From Anodontia alba (lineage: Eukaryota > Mollusca > Bivalvia > Lucinida > Lucinidae): a DNA stretch of 64,000 nucleotides. Shown here piece after piece: positions 34,339 through 46,743 of this stretch. The position numbers and the translations under genes are program-made. Location: positions 65,992,563 through 66,056,562 of the forward strand of contig OZ024826.1 of assembly GCA_964016985.1 (NCBI GenBank), given 5' to 3'. Each line of letters opens with the position of its first letter. Position 1 is the first letter of the stretch. The notes under the pieces are model-generated. The model had not been told where the DNA came from and did not search any database. It saw only the letters and a program-made list of their open reading frames with translations.

Positions 34339-35260
34339 AACAACAACAACAACAACAATTAACCAATTCTAAGGGCTCCTGAAAAGAGATAAAATAGACT
34401 AGACGTTCTTTGGGCTTCAGATAAGAGAGCTACAAAAATAGAGGTTTTCCATATTAGGGTATTTAACAATAAAGTTTCTTAGGGGTCCTGATAAGAGAGA
34501 TAAGACAGTAAAGGTTCTTAGGGTTCCCGATAAGATAGATTAAACAAGAAAGGCTCTTAGGGCTCCAGATAAGAGACATTGAACAATCAAGGTTCTTAGG
34601 GCTCCAGATAAGAGAGATAAACCAATAAAGGTTCTTAGCGCTGGTTCAAATAAAGAGATAACAATTTTCTTAGGGTTCCAGATAAGAGGAACAAATTCTT
34701 TGAGCTCCAGATAATAAGAGATAAAACAATTTTCTTTTGGCTCCAGATAAGAGCTAAAGCCAATAGATATTATTTGGGCTCCAGATAAGAGGGAATAAAC
34801 AAGAAAGGTTCTTAGGGCTCTAAGAAGAGAGACAAAAATAGTGGCTCTTGGGGCTCCGAATTAGGGGGATAAAACAGCAAACGTTCTTAAAGCTCCAGAT
34901 AAGAGTGATAAGACAATAAAGATTCTTACGGCTCCAGAAAAGAGCTTCTTAAATCTCCTAATATAAGTTCACAATAGAGGTTTCAAGTGCTCCAGAATAA
35001 GATAAAACAGATAAGAGAGATAAACAATTTTCTCTTCGGCTCCAGAAAAAAATAAAACATGGGGCTCCAATGAGAGAAGAAACAATAAAGGCTCTTTTGG
35101 CTATAGAAAAGATATGATATAAAAGAGTTATTAGGGCTCCAGAAAAGAGGGATAAGACAGAAAAACAATATAGATTCTTAGAGTTCCTGATTTGAGAGAT
35201 AAAACACTTCATTTTGCATTCCAGGTAAGTGATAAAACAATAAAGGTTCTTATGTTCCAA
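34180..35260. repeat. Minisatellite, ~45 bp unit
   Basis: Roughly two dozen imperfect units combining GGTTCTTAGGGCTCCAGATA with AGAGAGATAAAACAATAAA. Unit length varies because of small indels. A poly(A)-(CAA)n stretch sits inside at 34303-34358. Minus-strand frames with repeated Tyr/Leu strings are translations of the array. Confidence 0.9.
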
Positions 35261-35830
35261 GGGTTAATTAGTTCTGAAAGGTTGAAGAAAATAACAAGAC
35301 ATTTTGGTTCTGTACCTCTTTTACCAACTAATAGTAAATAATAATCAGGGTTTTCTCTCAGAGTTCGAAAACGAGGGTTTCAGGGACTCACTGCAGGAAA
35401 AAAAAGGAGTCCTTGATAGACGGGCATTATCTTAAAGGGGTGAACCAAAGATAATTCTTGTTGTTTAGGTGGCAGATACATGTAGATTAAAATACAAAGC
35501 CAGAAATAAATAAAATATTAGATCCATCATATATGCATAACTCAGGTCCTATGAGGGTCCAGAAATGCGGTAAAAAGGGATTCAGAACAGCAATGTTGAT
35601 CCGTTGTTTCTCTTGATTTTTTTCAGAATGCGGTATCAGTAAAAGGCAATGTCATAATGTCATGTTTGTGTATCAAACAGTAGATTTTTAGAATGTCTAT
35701 AGTTTCTTTAATCATTGTAAGTTTATTGTCATTTTGACACAAAGTTCGAAAGGACAACATTCATTTGGAGATTGGAGGGGATGCGTAAAACAGCATTATT
35801 TTTATGAGATTAAAGTAGATTTTGGTCATT
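35261..35830. other. Unassigned noncoding DNA
   Basis: No gene or element was recognised. Confidence 0.4.
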
Positions 35831-35832
35831 GA

Positions 35833-35905
<73 letters not shown>
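35833..35905. repeat. Poly(A)-(AAT)n tract
   Basis: About 36 A followed by about twelve AAT units. Confidence 0.97.
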
Positions 35906-35907
<2 letters not shown>

Positions 35908-36018
35908 TGGAGCTTTTGTTTGTGATTGAGTTTGGCCACCCCACATAGAAGCAAGTGATGATAATTTGGACGCACGGATATAGGTAGCACCTATTAAATT
36001 CATATTATTTTTATATCC

Positions 36019-36392
36019 TTTGAGACCATTGAGTCAATTCTAATCACTTTGAAAATCGAATACCGCTTAAGCCAGTGCTAGGGACATATGTAGCCTCGCA
36101 AACTATATATATTGTTGTAGAGACAGTCCGTTCTTTTGTGTGTTCGTTGTGTGTTCTTCGTTTTCAAATACAGCGTTTCAGATTTTATTTACTTCATTGC
36201 ACTGGTGTTAAGTGCCGTGTGGCGGCCGTAAAACGTCTCCCCGTACTTCATTATAGTGCAAATTATATTTTCATTTCTTTTATGAGCATCGAGCAAATTC
36301 TGGTTACTTTGAAAAATCTAATACCGCTTTAGCCGGTGCTAGCGGGAGAGAGGGTGGGGGCGTATGCAGCCTAGAAAACTACATTGTTGTAT
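36019..36392. repeat. Direct repeat of ~105 bp, 261 bp apart
   Basis: 36019-36125 and 36280-36392 both read TTTGA(A/G)AA-CGAATACCGCTT-type sequence, then GCCAGTGCTAG/GCCGGTGCTAG, TGTAGCCT and CTA-ATTGTTGTA. The second has an inserted G-rich stretch. Confidence 0.7.
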
Positions 36393-38065
36393 ATGAAGTG
36401 ACTTAAACCCCAGAGCTCAGTATAAAAGGAAGGAGAGGAGGCGGAACCTATTTCTGCAAAGATGACAAATTCAAACAGAATTTAGACACACAGTGGTTTA
36501 GGAAGATATCTTTTTTAAAAAAAATGGTATGCATAATTATTTTGTTTCTGCATTTTTTCCCAATAATAGATTGAGATTTCAGTTTTTTTTTATTTGAGCA
36601 TATTAACTCACATAATGTACATTCCATGAGCTGATTTATAAGCTAAAAGTTTTCAGCTGTCTTCTAAATTTGACAGTTAGTTTACAAATTCACCTTTGGC
36701 CCAAGCACTGACAGCTGTAGCTATCAATTAATAGCAGGATGGACTTTCCAAGATACACAGAACATTAGCTAAGATAACACAAATCACTCACCAGATTAAG
36801 GAATATGTCTTTGGTGCAGAACTTGCTCAGATTTCATGTATTCTTTTCTTTTATTCCAGCACAAATAAATACAACCATTATATGCTTCATTCAATTTTTT
36901 AGTTAATTCCAAACAAAAAGGCAAAATGCAGAAAGAATCAGAAATAAAATAGTAAAATAATAATAATAATAATAATAAAATCAGTGAGATAATAAACTGT
37001 CACTACCACTTATGTCCCATGTACAGTTGACCAGCAGGGTTGGGATAAGTTGTTCGAACTTGCTCTAGTATACACTGTGGCATTAGTATACACTGTGTCC
37101 AAACGTTCTGATGGTTTTGATCCTTATTCCAACTACCTCTGAAAGCTCCATTTTTCTCTTCTTTCCATCATTACCTAAACTTGTTATATTTACTTTTATG
37201 CATTGCAAAATTTCTTACATATGGTGGAACAGGATCACCCAGCCAACTCTGCTTATTTTGTGCTATACATGGTGAGCAAAAACAAAACAAACATTCCTTA
37301 TTATAATTATCTCGAAAACTATGGTTGTTCCCATCATCATCACCTCAATCATCATTGTTATGGCTGTTGTTGTTGTTATTATTGTTCTCATCAGCATCAT
37401 CACTGTTATGGCTGTTTCATTGTCATTTTGCTTTTGTACAATAAGCTGCTGTTGTTTTGGATTTCACTACTTTCATTGTTTTGGGCATTAAATGTCACCT
37501 ATGACGCAGCTTCAAAATTCCAATCATAGTGATAAAATATCTGTTGAATAATTTCAAATTGCAATTTATTCAGCTTAAAATTAAAATACTTCACATTTTC
37601 AGCCTGGGCCATGTCTAAGGATTATGGCACAGCTCTGATGCCAATCTTGCGGTTAATGGCAAAGTGAACTAGAAGGAAAGTGCCCATTAAGGGTTATTAT
37701 TATTATTATTATTATTATTATTTGTTTTTCATAACATAAGACTTTTCTCCTCGAAATTTAATTAAAGATTTGACAACTATTAGCAATCATGTGTAGCATT
37801 TACTAATTTTACCACACAGAGAACATACAAAGTAGCGCTTTGTTTTTGTAATTTCTCTTCTCTATACCTGAACCTCAAGGTCATTCTCTGAGATCAAAAT
37901 GAGCAGACAATCAGAAAATTACCATTTCTTTCATTGTGCATTTACCATATCATCAGAATAATTTGGTACTAAGAGATCAAAACAATTAATTATGGAGAAT
38001 AACCAACAGCCTTCAGAAACTGAAATTAAAAGAAATGGAAATAATTACACTATTTTTGGGTCAAT
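36393..38065. other. Noncoding DNA with trinucleotide microsatellites
   Basis: (AAT)n lies at 36955-36977 and (TTA)n at 37698-37723, with CAT/TGT-rich sequence at 37328-37425. No gene was recognised. Confidence 0.5.
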
Positions 38066-38069
38066 TGTT

Positions 38070-38465
38070 TACAATATAGCCTAAGCATACATACACAAAA
38101 TTTCCTTGAGGTTGTTGACCAATAAAATCAAACCGCCAGTTTGTACAAAATCCAGGTAATGGTTATTTATAGCCGCGCTATTCTAATGATTATTTATAGC
38201 CGCGCTATTCTTGTCACTGTGACGTCAAAGTGCCGTGAAAAGGGGGTTATCTGTAAAATCTGGACCGGGACATTGGTAAATAGTGCAGACCCGGATCAGA
38301 CGCCGCAGAATACGGAGTCGTATGCACTATTTTTTTTATTATTTTTTTTTAAATTCCAGAAAATTAAGGATTAAATAAAAGTCTTAAGTCTCCGTTTAGG
38401 ACCATTTTCCATGCCTACACTCTGAGACAATTGACCACCGGTGCTGTCACTGCTTTGATTCAACA
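38070..38465 (+). repeat. RepF interspersed repeat, copy 1
   Basis: It matches 40055-40403 in the same orientation: TTATTTATAGCCGCGCTATT, GGTTATCTGTAAAA, CAGACCCGGATCAGACGCCG, TTAAGTCTCC and CACTCTGAGACA. In this copy TTATTTATAGCCGCGCTATT is locally doubled. Confidence 0.85.
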
Positions 38466-38959
38466 AACTCGAAGAAGCTAAATTACGCATTAATTACAAA
38501 ATAAGTAATGTAAACAATTATTCATTTATAGACAAAGCTCTGGATTACTTCATTGAGAGTCAATACAAAAAGAACTCAACACAGCAAAACACAGAAAACT
38601 TAGTTCTTTGGATACTTATACAGTCAAAACGAGCAAACAGATGAGGGGATTGTTATTTGTAAAATTGTGTTTGCAAAATTGTTATAAAATGTTCAGCTGG
38701 ACATGTAGTTAAATCCAAGTCTTCTCCTCGCACTGGTGGAAAACTTCTAGTAAATTTGAGGATGATTTATAGCATGAACTTGGATTACGAAATGTACATT
38801 ATTAAAGATATTTGTTAATGCAGCAGGGCTTGGAATTTGTTCTGAATCCATATTTTCGGACGTGCATGATATTCATAGTGATGTCACTGAACGTTGTGCA
38901 CAAAATCCATGGAAGATGCAATGCATTTAGAGATCGATCAGTCAGTGGCAAACCATGAA

Positions 38960-39810
38960 AATTCTGCTATCAGTGCATAGACATAATAACTGATGCTAGA
39001 CATAGGACAAAAAAGAATGAACAGTTTATTAGGAGAAAAAGTTGATTCAGCCAGAACTGTGTCAACAGAAGAAGATAGCATAAGTCAAAGACATGAGTTA
39101 ATGAGTGTGAAACATATGTACAAAGAATTTAATAGAAAAAACAACAACATAAAATCAGAGTCCATGGACATGACAAGAACTAATTTATAAGTAAGTTACC
39201 ATCCTACAGTCAAAACTGCCAATGACACTTGGATGGCACAAAAGGCATCATGTACAAAAGGTTTACAGTCCATCACACCAGACCCTAAGAAATGCATGGA
39301 ATAACGTGGCATGAAGAACTGAGTGATAAAACCGCTGCTGTTAACGCAGCTACATATTTTGCAATTAAACGTTGCGACGGATCAGAGAACAAACTCAAGG
39401 AACTACTAGATAATAAACCTGAGCATTACAAAGGAAACCATACTGAGTGTTCATTCGAGGCTAGATGCCAACAGAAAGAGGAAAGTTATGAATCAAGTAA
39501 ATGCTCTATGAATGATCCTACAGCCATTGAACTTTTAACAAAAGTCATCAGAAAGGACACCAGCGGACTATGTTGTTTGTGTTGACACGCATTATGTTGA
39601 ATCACTCAACAATGCGGCTCTTATGTACCATGACAAAAGGACACCATGTGAAGACACATATGATTATAACTGATTGGAATGAAAATGTTGATCGTGAATT
39701 TTCTTTATTGGTTTTGTGCAACAAATCCAAGAATGCGGTCAGGACATAAAAATTTGAAGAAGAAATCAAACACGTTTTGCGAAAAAATTATGGATATTAT
39801 TCAGGGATAA
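38960..39810 (+). pseudogene. Unclassified transposase-like relic
   Basis: Across frames it reads ITDARHRTKKNE (38982), SQRHELMSVKHMY, VHGHDKN (39160), then a longer open stretch (39292-39585) with WHEELSDKTAAVNAA, FAIKRCDG, HYKGNHTECSFEARC and DPTAIELLTKVI, followed after a frameshift by DYVVCVDTHYVESLNNAAL and YHDKR, and NWNENV in yet another frame. The DARH, QRHE, HDxN, and THYVESFNN-type order resembles a family of invertebrate DNA-transposon proteins I cannot name securely. Acidic residues in DARH and HD could be catalytic. Dead copy. It lies between the two RepF repeats. Confidence 0.6.
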
Positions 39811-40054
39811 ACTTTATATCAGTAATAACCAAAACAAAACAGAACAGAGTCAATAGAGTTTGTCCTGACGGCAAAAACGATGCCTACTCATATGTCATAC
39901 TAAGCTTTTTATGAATACGCTGTAAATGGATTTTATCATCTTAAAAATATTTCAGTATCACTGGCGATATGGGGTATTTGACAAAAATGCAGTTAAGTCA
40001 GTCCAATTTTTCAGATTGTCATTTAGATGTTATAAATTTTTGGGTAGATTGTAT

Positions 40055-40403
40055 AGAATCGAGCCAGAGTATACATACACCAAAATTTCCTTACGGTAAA
40101 ATTTCCTTTGACCAGTGAAATAAAACCGCGCGTTTATACGAAATCCAGGTTACGGTTATTTATAGCCGCGCTATTCTTGTGTCTGTGACGCCAGACTGCC
40201 GTGTAAAGAGAGTTATCTGTAAAACCTGGACTGGGACATTTGCAAACAGTGCAGACCCATATCAGACGCCGGGTTCTGCACTGTTTGCTTAAATTACAGA
40301 AAGTTAAGGGTTAAATGAAACAGTCTTAAGTTCCCATTCTAGACCATTTTCACAGTCTGCACTTTGAGACAGTCGGGTCACCAGTGCTATCAGCGCTTTG
40401 ATT
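40055..40403 (+). repeat. RepF interspersed repeat, copy 2
   Basis: It pairs with 38070-38465. It includes a hairpin at 40242-40288 with arms GCAAACAGTGCAGA and TCTGCACTGTTTGC. Copy 1 has lost most of the right arm of that hairpin. Confidence 0.85.
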
Positions 40404-42035
40404 TTACCTGCAAGGACAAATGCCGTGGTTTACAACACGTTCCGCACAGGTAAAAGCGTCCATCACTTATAATATTAACTTAAAGTTTGGAAGATTTTAT
40501 TTATTGTGTCGAATGCACTATAACCCTAGTGAACTAGTGGAGCCATGTATCGGTATTTAATAAAAAATGTTACATATTCTACAAAAAAAAAGTTGTTTTT
40601 GTCTTCTCAGATAAAGCTTCAGCAAAACCATTATATAAAATATAATATTTGCTACTTTTGTTCTAAATCATTGATTGCAGATGCTCATTAGAATTGCATC
40701 ACCAAGGTGATTCTAATGACTACCAAAATGCATGTTTTGGTGAAAATACAATGAAAAACAAGTATCCTTAATCAGTACCTCAGTTGCTGCTTTATGTCTT
40801 TACCTGGAGCTTTACAACTTCTGTTAATCAAAGCCGTAAAATCAGCTGATCCTGCAGAATACAGAGTTTATTTTTATACTCCTAGAATTTACTTTTATGT
40901 CCAAGGGAACTGACCAACACTTGACCTGTGTTTGACCTCATCTGATCCCTTATCAGCCAGCCTACAAAGTCGAGCTGTACTTTCTACAACAGACTGACCT
41001 TTAATAAAACCGGGTGTCCGATCTCCGATTTTCGTTCTTTTGTGTGTTCTTTTTTCCAAAGGCAACCTTTTAGATTTTTATTGTTAATTAAAGTCAACAA
41101 TACTTTATAGCTCATGTACCAATATAAGTTTTATTAAATTGAGTAGCCCTTTTACAATATACTATCAGAAAGAAATAGTTTTTTCTCTTTGAGAATCAAA
41201 TATATGTAATGTTCTAAAGACTCTAAAGTATAACTATCCTCTTGCATCTATTACGATACAGCTTTGTCGTATGGAGTCATGACATAAAATTATCATTGTT
41301 TTAATTCACGTTTATAAACATTACGTCTCTTTCGTGTTCAAACAATTTACAGTTTCGTCCTGTATTTGATAAAATATACATCACATCTTGTCCGCAATAT
41401 CTCAGATCTTAACGGTTTTTTTTTTTGTTTTGAATATCAACTAGATTCGATATTTAGATCATAAGCGCTGACCCTTTTTTTCCGAAAGTAAAACTGGATA
41501 CCGAAGAAAGTAATAAGTTTGCCGGAATGTAAAGATTTGTGACCATCCAGGAGAATTTTGGTCGAATGAGATACAGGGCCAAAATAAGATAATAGTATTT
41601 TCTGACAGCTTTATAACTATGAACTATATATACGTATATGAAATTTCAGTCTATTAACGGAAGTTCTTTTTAAGATATAACCAAAAGTTTGAAAGCACCT
41701 TAAATGTGTTTCATTACAAGCAAAGTCGATGGTGACTTCCAAGTCGCTCCCTTCTTTCTTCACAATTCCTTACTTCCTAAATGATAGTTCATCGCTTCTA
41801 TAACATAAAGGCGTGAAGTGAGAAAAGGAGAAAGGAAAAAGTGTCAGCAGTAAAAATATAAACAAAATTACCCAGGAAAGACCAGAATCAAGAAGCAGAG
41901 CCTTCCTGAGGCATCGACAGAAGAACAAAGAATGACCAAACCTTTTACAATAATCGACATTCGAACAGAGAAGAAATGCACAATTAAGTCTGAAGTAAAT
42001 CTTTAGGTAGTGAGAACCATAAAGTGGGATGTCAG
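40404..42035. other. A+T-rich noncoding DNA
   Basis: No gene was recognised. 41870-41960 resembles the RepA left end very weakly. Confidence 0.4.
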
Positions 42036-42039
42036 TTGT

Positions 42040-42310
42040 AGGATTTGAAAAATGTAATCAGATCAGAAGTCGGCAACAGAATGTGGGAATTATGGAGTAA
42101 AAATTCGAAAGTCCGAAGTGAATAGTAGGGGTTAACAGTCAGAAGCAGGATAAACGAGCCTTGGGAAGCCTTGGGTATATGAATGCAGGAGTAGGAAGTG
42201 AGAAGTTTTAAATCGGAAGTAGCCAGTTGGAAGTAAGAAGTAGAATATGTGAAACAGGAAGTTAGAAATAGAAGGGGAAGTAGAAAGTGAGCAGTAGGGA
42301 GTCTCAACCG
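42040..42310. repeat. Degenerate GAAGT-rich purine repeat
   Basis: Repeated GAAGTNNGAAGT strings such as GGAAGTAAGAAGTAGAAT and GGAAGTTAGAAATAGAAG. Frames on both strands through it (42032-42419) reflect this composition. Confidence 0.65.
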
Positions 42311-43000
42311 ATTTTTCATACAACGCAGGTACCAGTCCAAGTTTATTATCGTCATCTATTTTTGTTGGCTTTTGGGCCCAGTGGAAGGCGTCCAGGCATT
42401 TTAGTAGACTGGGAGCCAATTAGAAATATCGGAATAACAGAATTTTCGCACGGATCTCCGCTTCGTTTTAATAAATCTCGGCTAGGATCCACAGGGTCGA
42501 ATCACAAATGTGGCGCTGAAATCAAGAAGTCATTTGCAGCAAATTCAAAAGGTATTCACAGGTTCCCGTTCCACCATCTTGAACAAAATACACGGTATAC
42601 TCCGGTTACAAGTACCGGGCGTGGTCTGTGGTCTAAATGTGAACGAGACCAGGTGTGGTCTAAATGTGAGCAAATGACATTGCCTATCACTGTCAAAATG
42701 GCTCAGTCTATTCATACATTTGGTTGAACAGCATTTCTGTTACGTTGGCACTCTTTATTGTCATTATACTCGAAATGAATGACTACGCCTGATAAACGCA
42801 GTCTGTTGTAAATTTTGTATATGAATTTTTCACAGATGTGTCCGGCATTCTTCATCGTCGACCTTAATCATATAGCTTAACACGCTTATTCAAATAAAAT
42901 CTTTCTCCTTATAGATTGAACAGGTTCATTTCTGATTCTGGGGTGTCTATAGTTTATTTATTATTCTTTATGTCAGAAATACTTTATTTCATGTACACAG
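42311..43000. other. Noncoding DNA, doubtful 146-codon ORF
   Basis: The plus-strand frame 42287-42727 overlaps the purine repeat and has a short internal duplication of GTGGTCTAAATGTGA. I see no domain and do not call a gene. Confidence 0.35.
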
Positions 43001-43002
43001 TG

Positions 43003-43075
43003 TAGGTCCTGGTCAAGCGGTTAACGTCCTTTGTCAGTACCTGTCACAGAACTCGGACTCAGGACCACTCGATTC
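43003..43075 (+). repeat. Possible tRNA-like relic
   Basis: TGGTCAAGCGGTTAACG resembles a Leu/Ser-type A box and ACTCGATTCCGAG a B box. Stems do not close well. A SINE head or tRNA pseudogene is possible. Confidence 0.35.
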
Positions 43076-43154
43076 CGAGTTAGACATCAGAACTATGAAT
43101 TACACAATCAAGCATAATAATAAAGAAAGGAAAGAAAGAAAGAAAAAAATACAA

Positions 43155-43565
43155 GAAGTCGGAGGGGTATATTGCATTTGGGTAGTTTGTTCGTTCTTTC
43201 GTCCGTTCGTTTAACACACTTTGTATCTTGAAATTTAATGTGTAGAGTTAAGATAAAAATAACTGGACTCGCATGTTTTCCGTCGAAATTGTAGTTCCAG
43301 AGGTATGCCCTTTTTTCGACGTACATAATAGATTGTAGTCAGCAAGATATCTCAAAAAGTTTTTAAGCTAGAACCTTGAAACTTGGTATGCTGATTGGGA
43401 ATGATGAGTCAATTACCTGATTAACTGAATTTTTACGGAGTTATCCTGTTGTAATATAATGATAATGAAATCTTGTCAGCAAGATATCTCGAAAACTATT
43501 TGAGCTAATGTAGGGCCTTGAGACATGGTGTGCTTATATGGTATGATGCGTAGATTACCTGACCG
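43155..43565. repeat. Satellite S1-like tandem units
   Basis: Two to three diverged units with AAGATATCTC(A/G)AAAA, GAGCTA-like, TGCCCTTTTTTCGACG and ACCTGATTA. Related to the 16.5-18.5 kb array. Confidence 0.7.
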
Positions 43566-43618
43566 GCCTACATGACCCTAACAGTGTTGACGTGACGTTA
43601 AAACCAAATAAAACAAAC
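43556..43618 (+). repeat. 3' end of SINE-1
   Basis: It reads ACATGACCCTAACAGTG, GTTAAAACCAAATAAAAC and a terminal AACAAAC-like tail, matching the end of the 62.2 kb SINE in the same orientation. Confidence 0.65.
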
Positions 43619-43842
43619 AAAGAATCTGAAAGAAAAAGTACAAAACACTTCACAAGTGGATCCGGGATTCTTTTAAGATAAATGAATACACTTCCAAGAG
43701 AGATGACTCTTGAAGTATACAATTATCCTCTCAGTCTGACATTCTACCATCTGAACAACAAAACATATAATGATAAATAAATAAGGAAAAAGAAGCGTAG
43801 CAAGACATCTCAATACTCTTTGTCAAGCCTACCAAACGAATG

Positions 43843-44424
43843 AATGCGTAACCATCGGTTCAGAACGTGAAACAATTTGAGCGACATCGGTTAGGCATTC
43901 GATGACTCAAAACAAGTAAACAAACTTTGCATTTTCTTTGTTTCATGAGCGATATAAATGTTTTTTCAGGACATTATTTGAAAAACGGGGAAGTACATTC
44001 AACCGCCCATTGATCTCGGCGTCTGTGGAGTAGATCTCAGACCACCTACTTCACGCATATTGGCTGAATTATTTTTCGCGTGCTAAAGGTGTACCGAAAG
44101 CCATAGAAAAAAAACGTAGAAATTCGTGGTGTTCATTGTCCTTTACTTAAATTTGCGCTTTGATAGAAGTTCAGCATATCATCACGTACACCGATAGACA
44201 CATATGATTATTAGTGTTATGGACAGTTTGGTTGTCAGTGCAGCATTATTGAGAAATCGCCACGGTAAGGGTCGAAAATGAGTGGTTACGCATTAGAGCT
44301 GTAAGTTTTGTGCTTATCTATTTAGATCTAATGCGTAACCACCCAATTTCGACCCTTCCCGTGACGATTTCTCAACGATCCCGCATTGACAACCAAACTA
44401 TCCATAACACAAATAATCATATGA
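43843..44424. mobile_element. Fold-back TIR element, copy 2 with inverted partial second arm
   Basis: 43843-44294 is a 452 bp element with ends AATGCGTAACCA and TGGTTACGCATT, matching 5933-6380 in the opposite orientation. After a 35 bp spacer, 44330-44424 repeats the right ~95 bp inverted (about 88% identity by eye), giving a large palindrome at 44199-44424. The spacer is conserved at 5900-5932. Noncoding. A 60-codon frame at 44310-44492 is incidental. Confidence 0.8.
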
Positions 44425-46740
44425 GTGTACATAAATACAGCAATAGTACCGACACATCAAGAGATAGTGGAATGGACTATTTCAAATTTTAGGACAAGTA
44501 TGGTAAAGGCGTCCCAAAACTTAAAACGTATAACTTAAATACCGATTTGAAAATGAATGCTTCCAGGGGAGGTGCATATTTAAGCTCTTTCTGGTCACAA
44601 CGAAGAAATTTTAGTACAAACAAAAACTGCATCCCGTAGCAGAACGTGAACGTATAAAACCTTTCTTCTCAACAACATCAATAAATAAGTACTAAATATA
44701 TCTATAAAGTCTTTTTCAGCATTCGTATTAAACAGCACTACTACAAAGTTAAATAGTACTTCTACTTCTACTACTAACACCAACATACAACAACAGAAGT
44801 AATAATAATAATAATAATAATAATAAGAAGAAGAAGAACCAAGTTCAAATATAACGGTTTACAAAATATTATGTTCAAAAACCTTTAAAAATAGGATATA
44901 TACAGTTGCTATCGTAACAGGCGGGCAGTCTTGAACTGTGTCATGTAGGAACTCTGATTGACACTGTAGACTGGGTTAATTTCACCAGTGAGTCGTTGGC
45001 GAAGACGTAATGAAATGAAAAATGTAGTAGACTAGACAAACTGTCAGTTTTGTTGTAATGATAAAATTGAATCTGTCCGATATGGTTTGTTTGTATGAAA
45101 GGCAAAGGACCTTTAGCGAGAAGTATTAATTTAGGTAAACATATCGGATTTTGCCGCATTCCGTCAAATAAAACATTTTTTTTTTTGTTGTCTTTTTAAA
45201 TAAATTAAGAGCAAATGAACCGACATCGGTAAATCCAATCAGAATATACATACAAGCTGGATCTTGGGAATCACGAGCCATTAACAACTGATGGTGCCCC
45301 GCTGAAAGCAAACATTTACTTCTGCTGTGCTTTTATCAAAAATCTTACACTCAAAGCCGCATACTATATTTTTTTTTGATATTATGTGTTCCGTTTTCTT
45401 GAGACAGGAGTAAACTCCGATGACGGAAGAAATATCGATGAAACACTAAATGCGATTTCATGATTCTTTTTAGATAAGCCATATTATATTTTTGCCTGCA
45501 AGATGCATTTTTTCGCAATAAAATCAAAGTGCATTTAAAGTAACGGTTGCCCTTTCATGATGACACTGTTTGTGCTTTAATTACCTTTAACAAAAAAAAA
45601 AACAAAAAAAAAAAACGATCTATTTCATGATCCGCAAGTGCTAACACAAAAGGCCAGAGCCCAGGTTTACACTCATTCCTTAAGGTATAACTGTTTTATA
45701 TCATGGACAAAATATGTTGAAGAATTGCTACATAATATTTTAAGAAAGATATAAAATTTAAGTTACAATACAGTAACACTGCACAATGTTTAGATGTAAC
45801 AGTAAAATATAGAGACAGAAAATAGAAACTGATATTTACTATAAACAAATAGATAGCAAACAGTACCTGTTTTTCTGTATTCTTGCCATCCAAACTTTAC
45901 TGGAACTTATATACTTATAATTTAGCACGTCGACTCCGTACAATAATTTCGGAAAAAAAATATCCAACAAACCTCAACATTCAATCCAAATGATCAAAAA
46001 ATATTCAGTGTTATACAATTTGCCAATTTTAAAGAAAGGTAAAAAAATGAAAATTATAAAATAATTAAAACTAAATGACAACCAAAAAATCTCAAGCGGC
46101 TACTCGCCAAGGCTGAATTAAACATTAAATTGCACGAAGAAAATTAGTGTAGCAAACTGCGGCCTCTGCATTCATCTGTCAGGAAAGTCAATAAAATTAT
46201 AGGCTTTATCTGTGATATAAGAGGTTGTCCCAGTAAATCGTTTAGTTTGTTAATAATTGTATTTTCTTACGTCGCATAATTATAATATTTTCTAATTACC
46301 TTTATACATAATATATTAATATAATATAATAAATCGTGCGTGGGAAGTATGCATTAAACACGTAATATCCGTATATGCACATCCGGTGCATCCCTTAAAA
46401 CAAGCCTTGATTCGTTTTGCTCAATAAAACTGCAGTTTAAAACAATAATAATAAAAATAATAATAATGGCGCGTAAATTTCATGTCAGCTCTAACGGACG
46501 CCATCTCTGCAAATTTCAAACGTCTTAAGTTATTTGTGCGGTGACGTCACGAGATAAAGAAAACGGCTGCAGTTTTGAAAAGTGAAAAGAAAAATATGTT
46601 TTAAATATTGAAATTCAAGAGGGAAGGCTTTGTTGACGGTAAAACGAAGTTATATTTATAAAACCGCGATCTACCCAGCAAAAATTATTATCGAGATAGC
46701 AGAATAAAAGTTGCACTTCCGATGCGTTGAATAGATTTGA
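44425..46740. other. A+T-rich noncoding DNA
   Basis: (AAT)n-(AAG)n lies at 44800-44838 and A/T homopolymers at ~45175 and ~45590-45615. 46480-46740 contains a short CpG-bearing stretch (GGTGACGTCACGAGAT) just upstream of the LINE coding region and may be its 5' untranslated region. No other gene was recognised. Confidence 0.45.
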
Positions 46741-46743
46741 CAG

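Noticed and set aside
34180..35260. CRISPR-like regularity of the repeats
   Set aside because: Unit length varies, units are contiguous without unique spacers, and the genomic context is animal mobile elements.
42287..42727. 146-codon plus-strand ORF as a host gene
   Set aside because: No domain was recognised, it runs through a purine-rich repeat, and it contains a local nucleotide duplication unrelated to codon structure.
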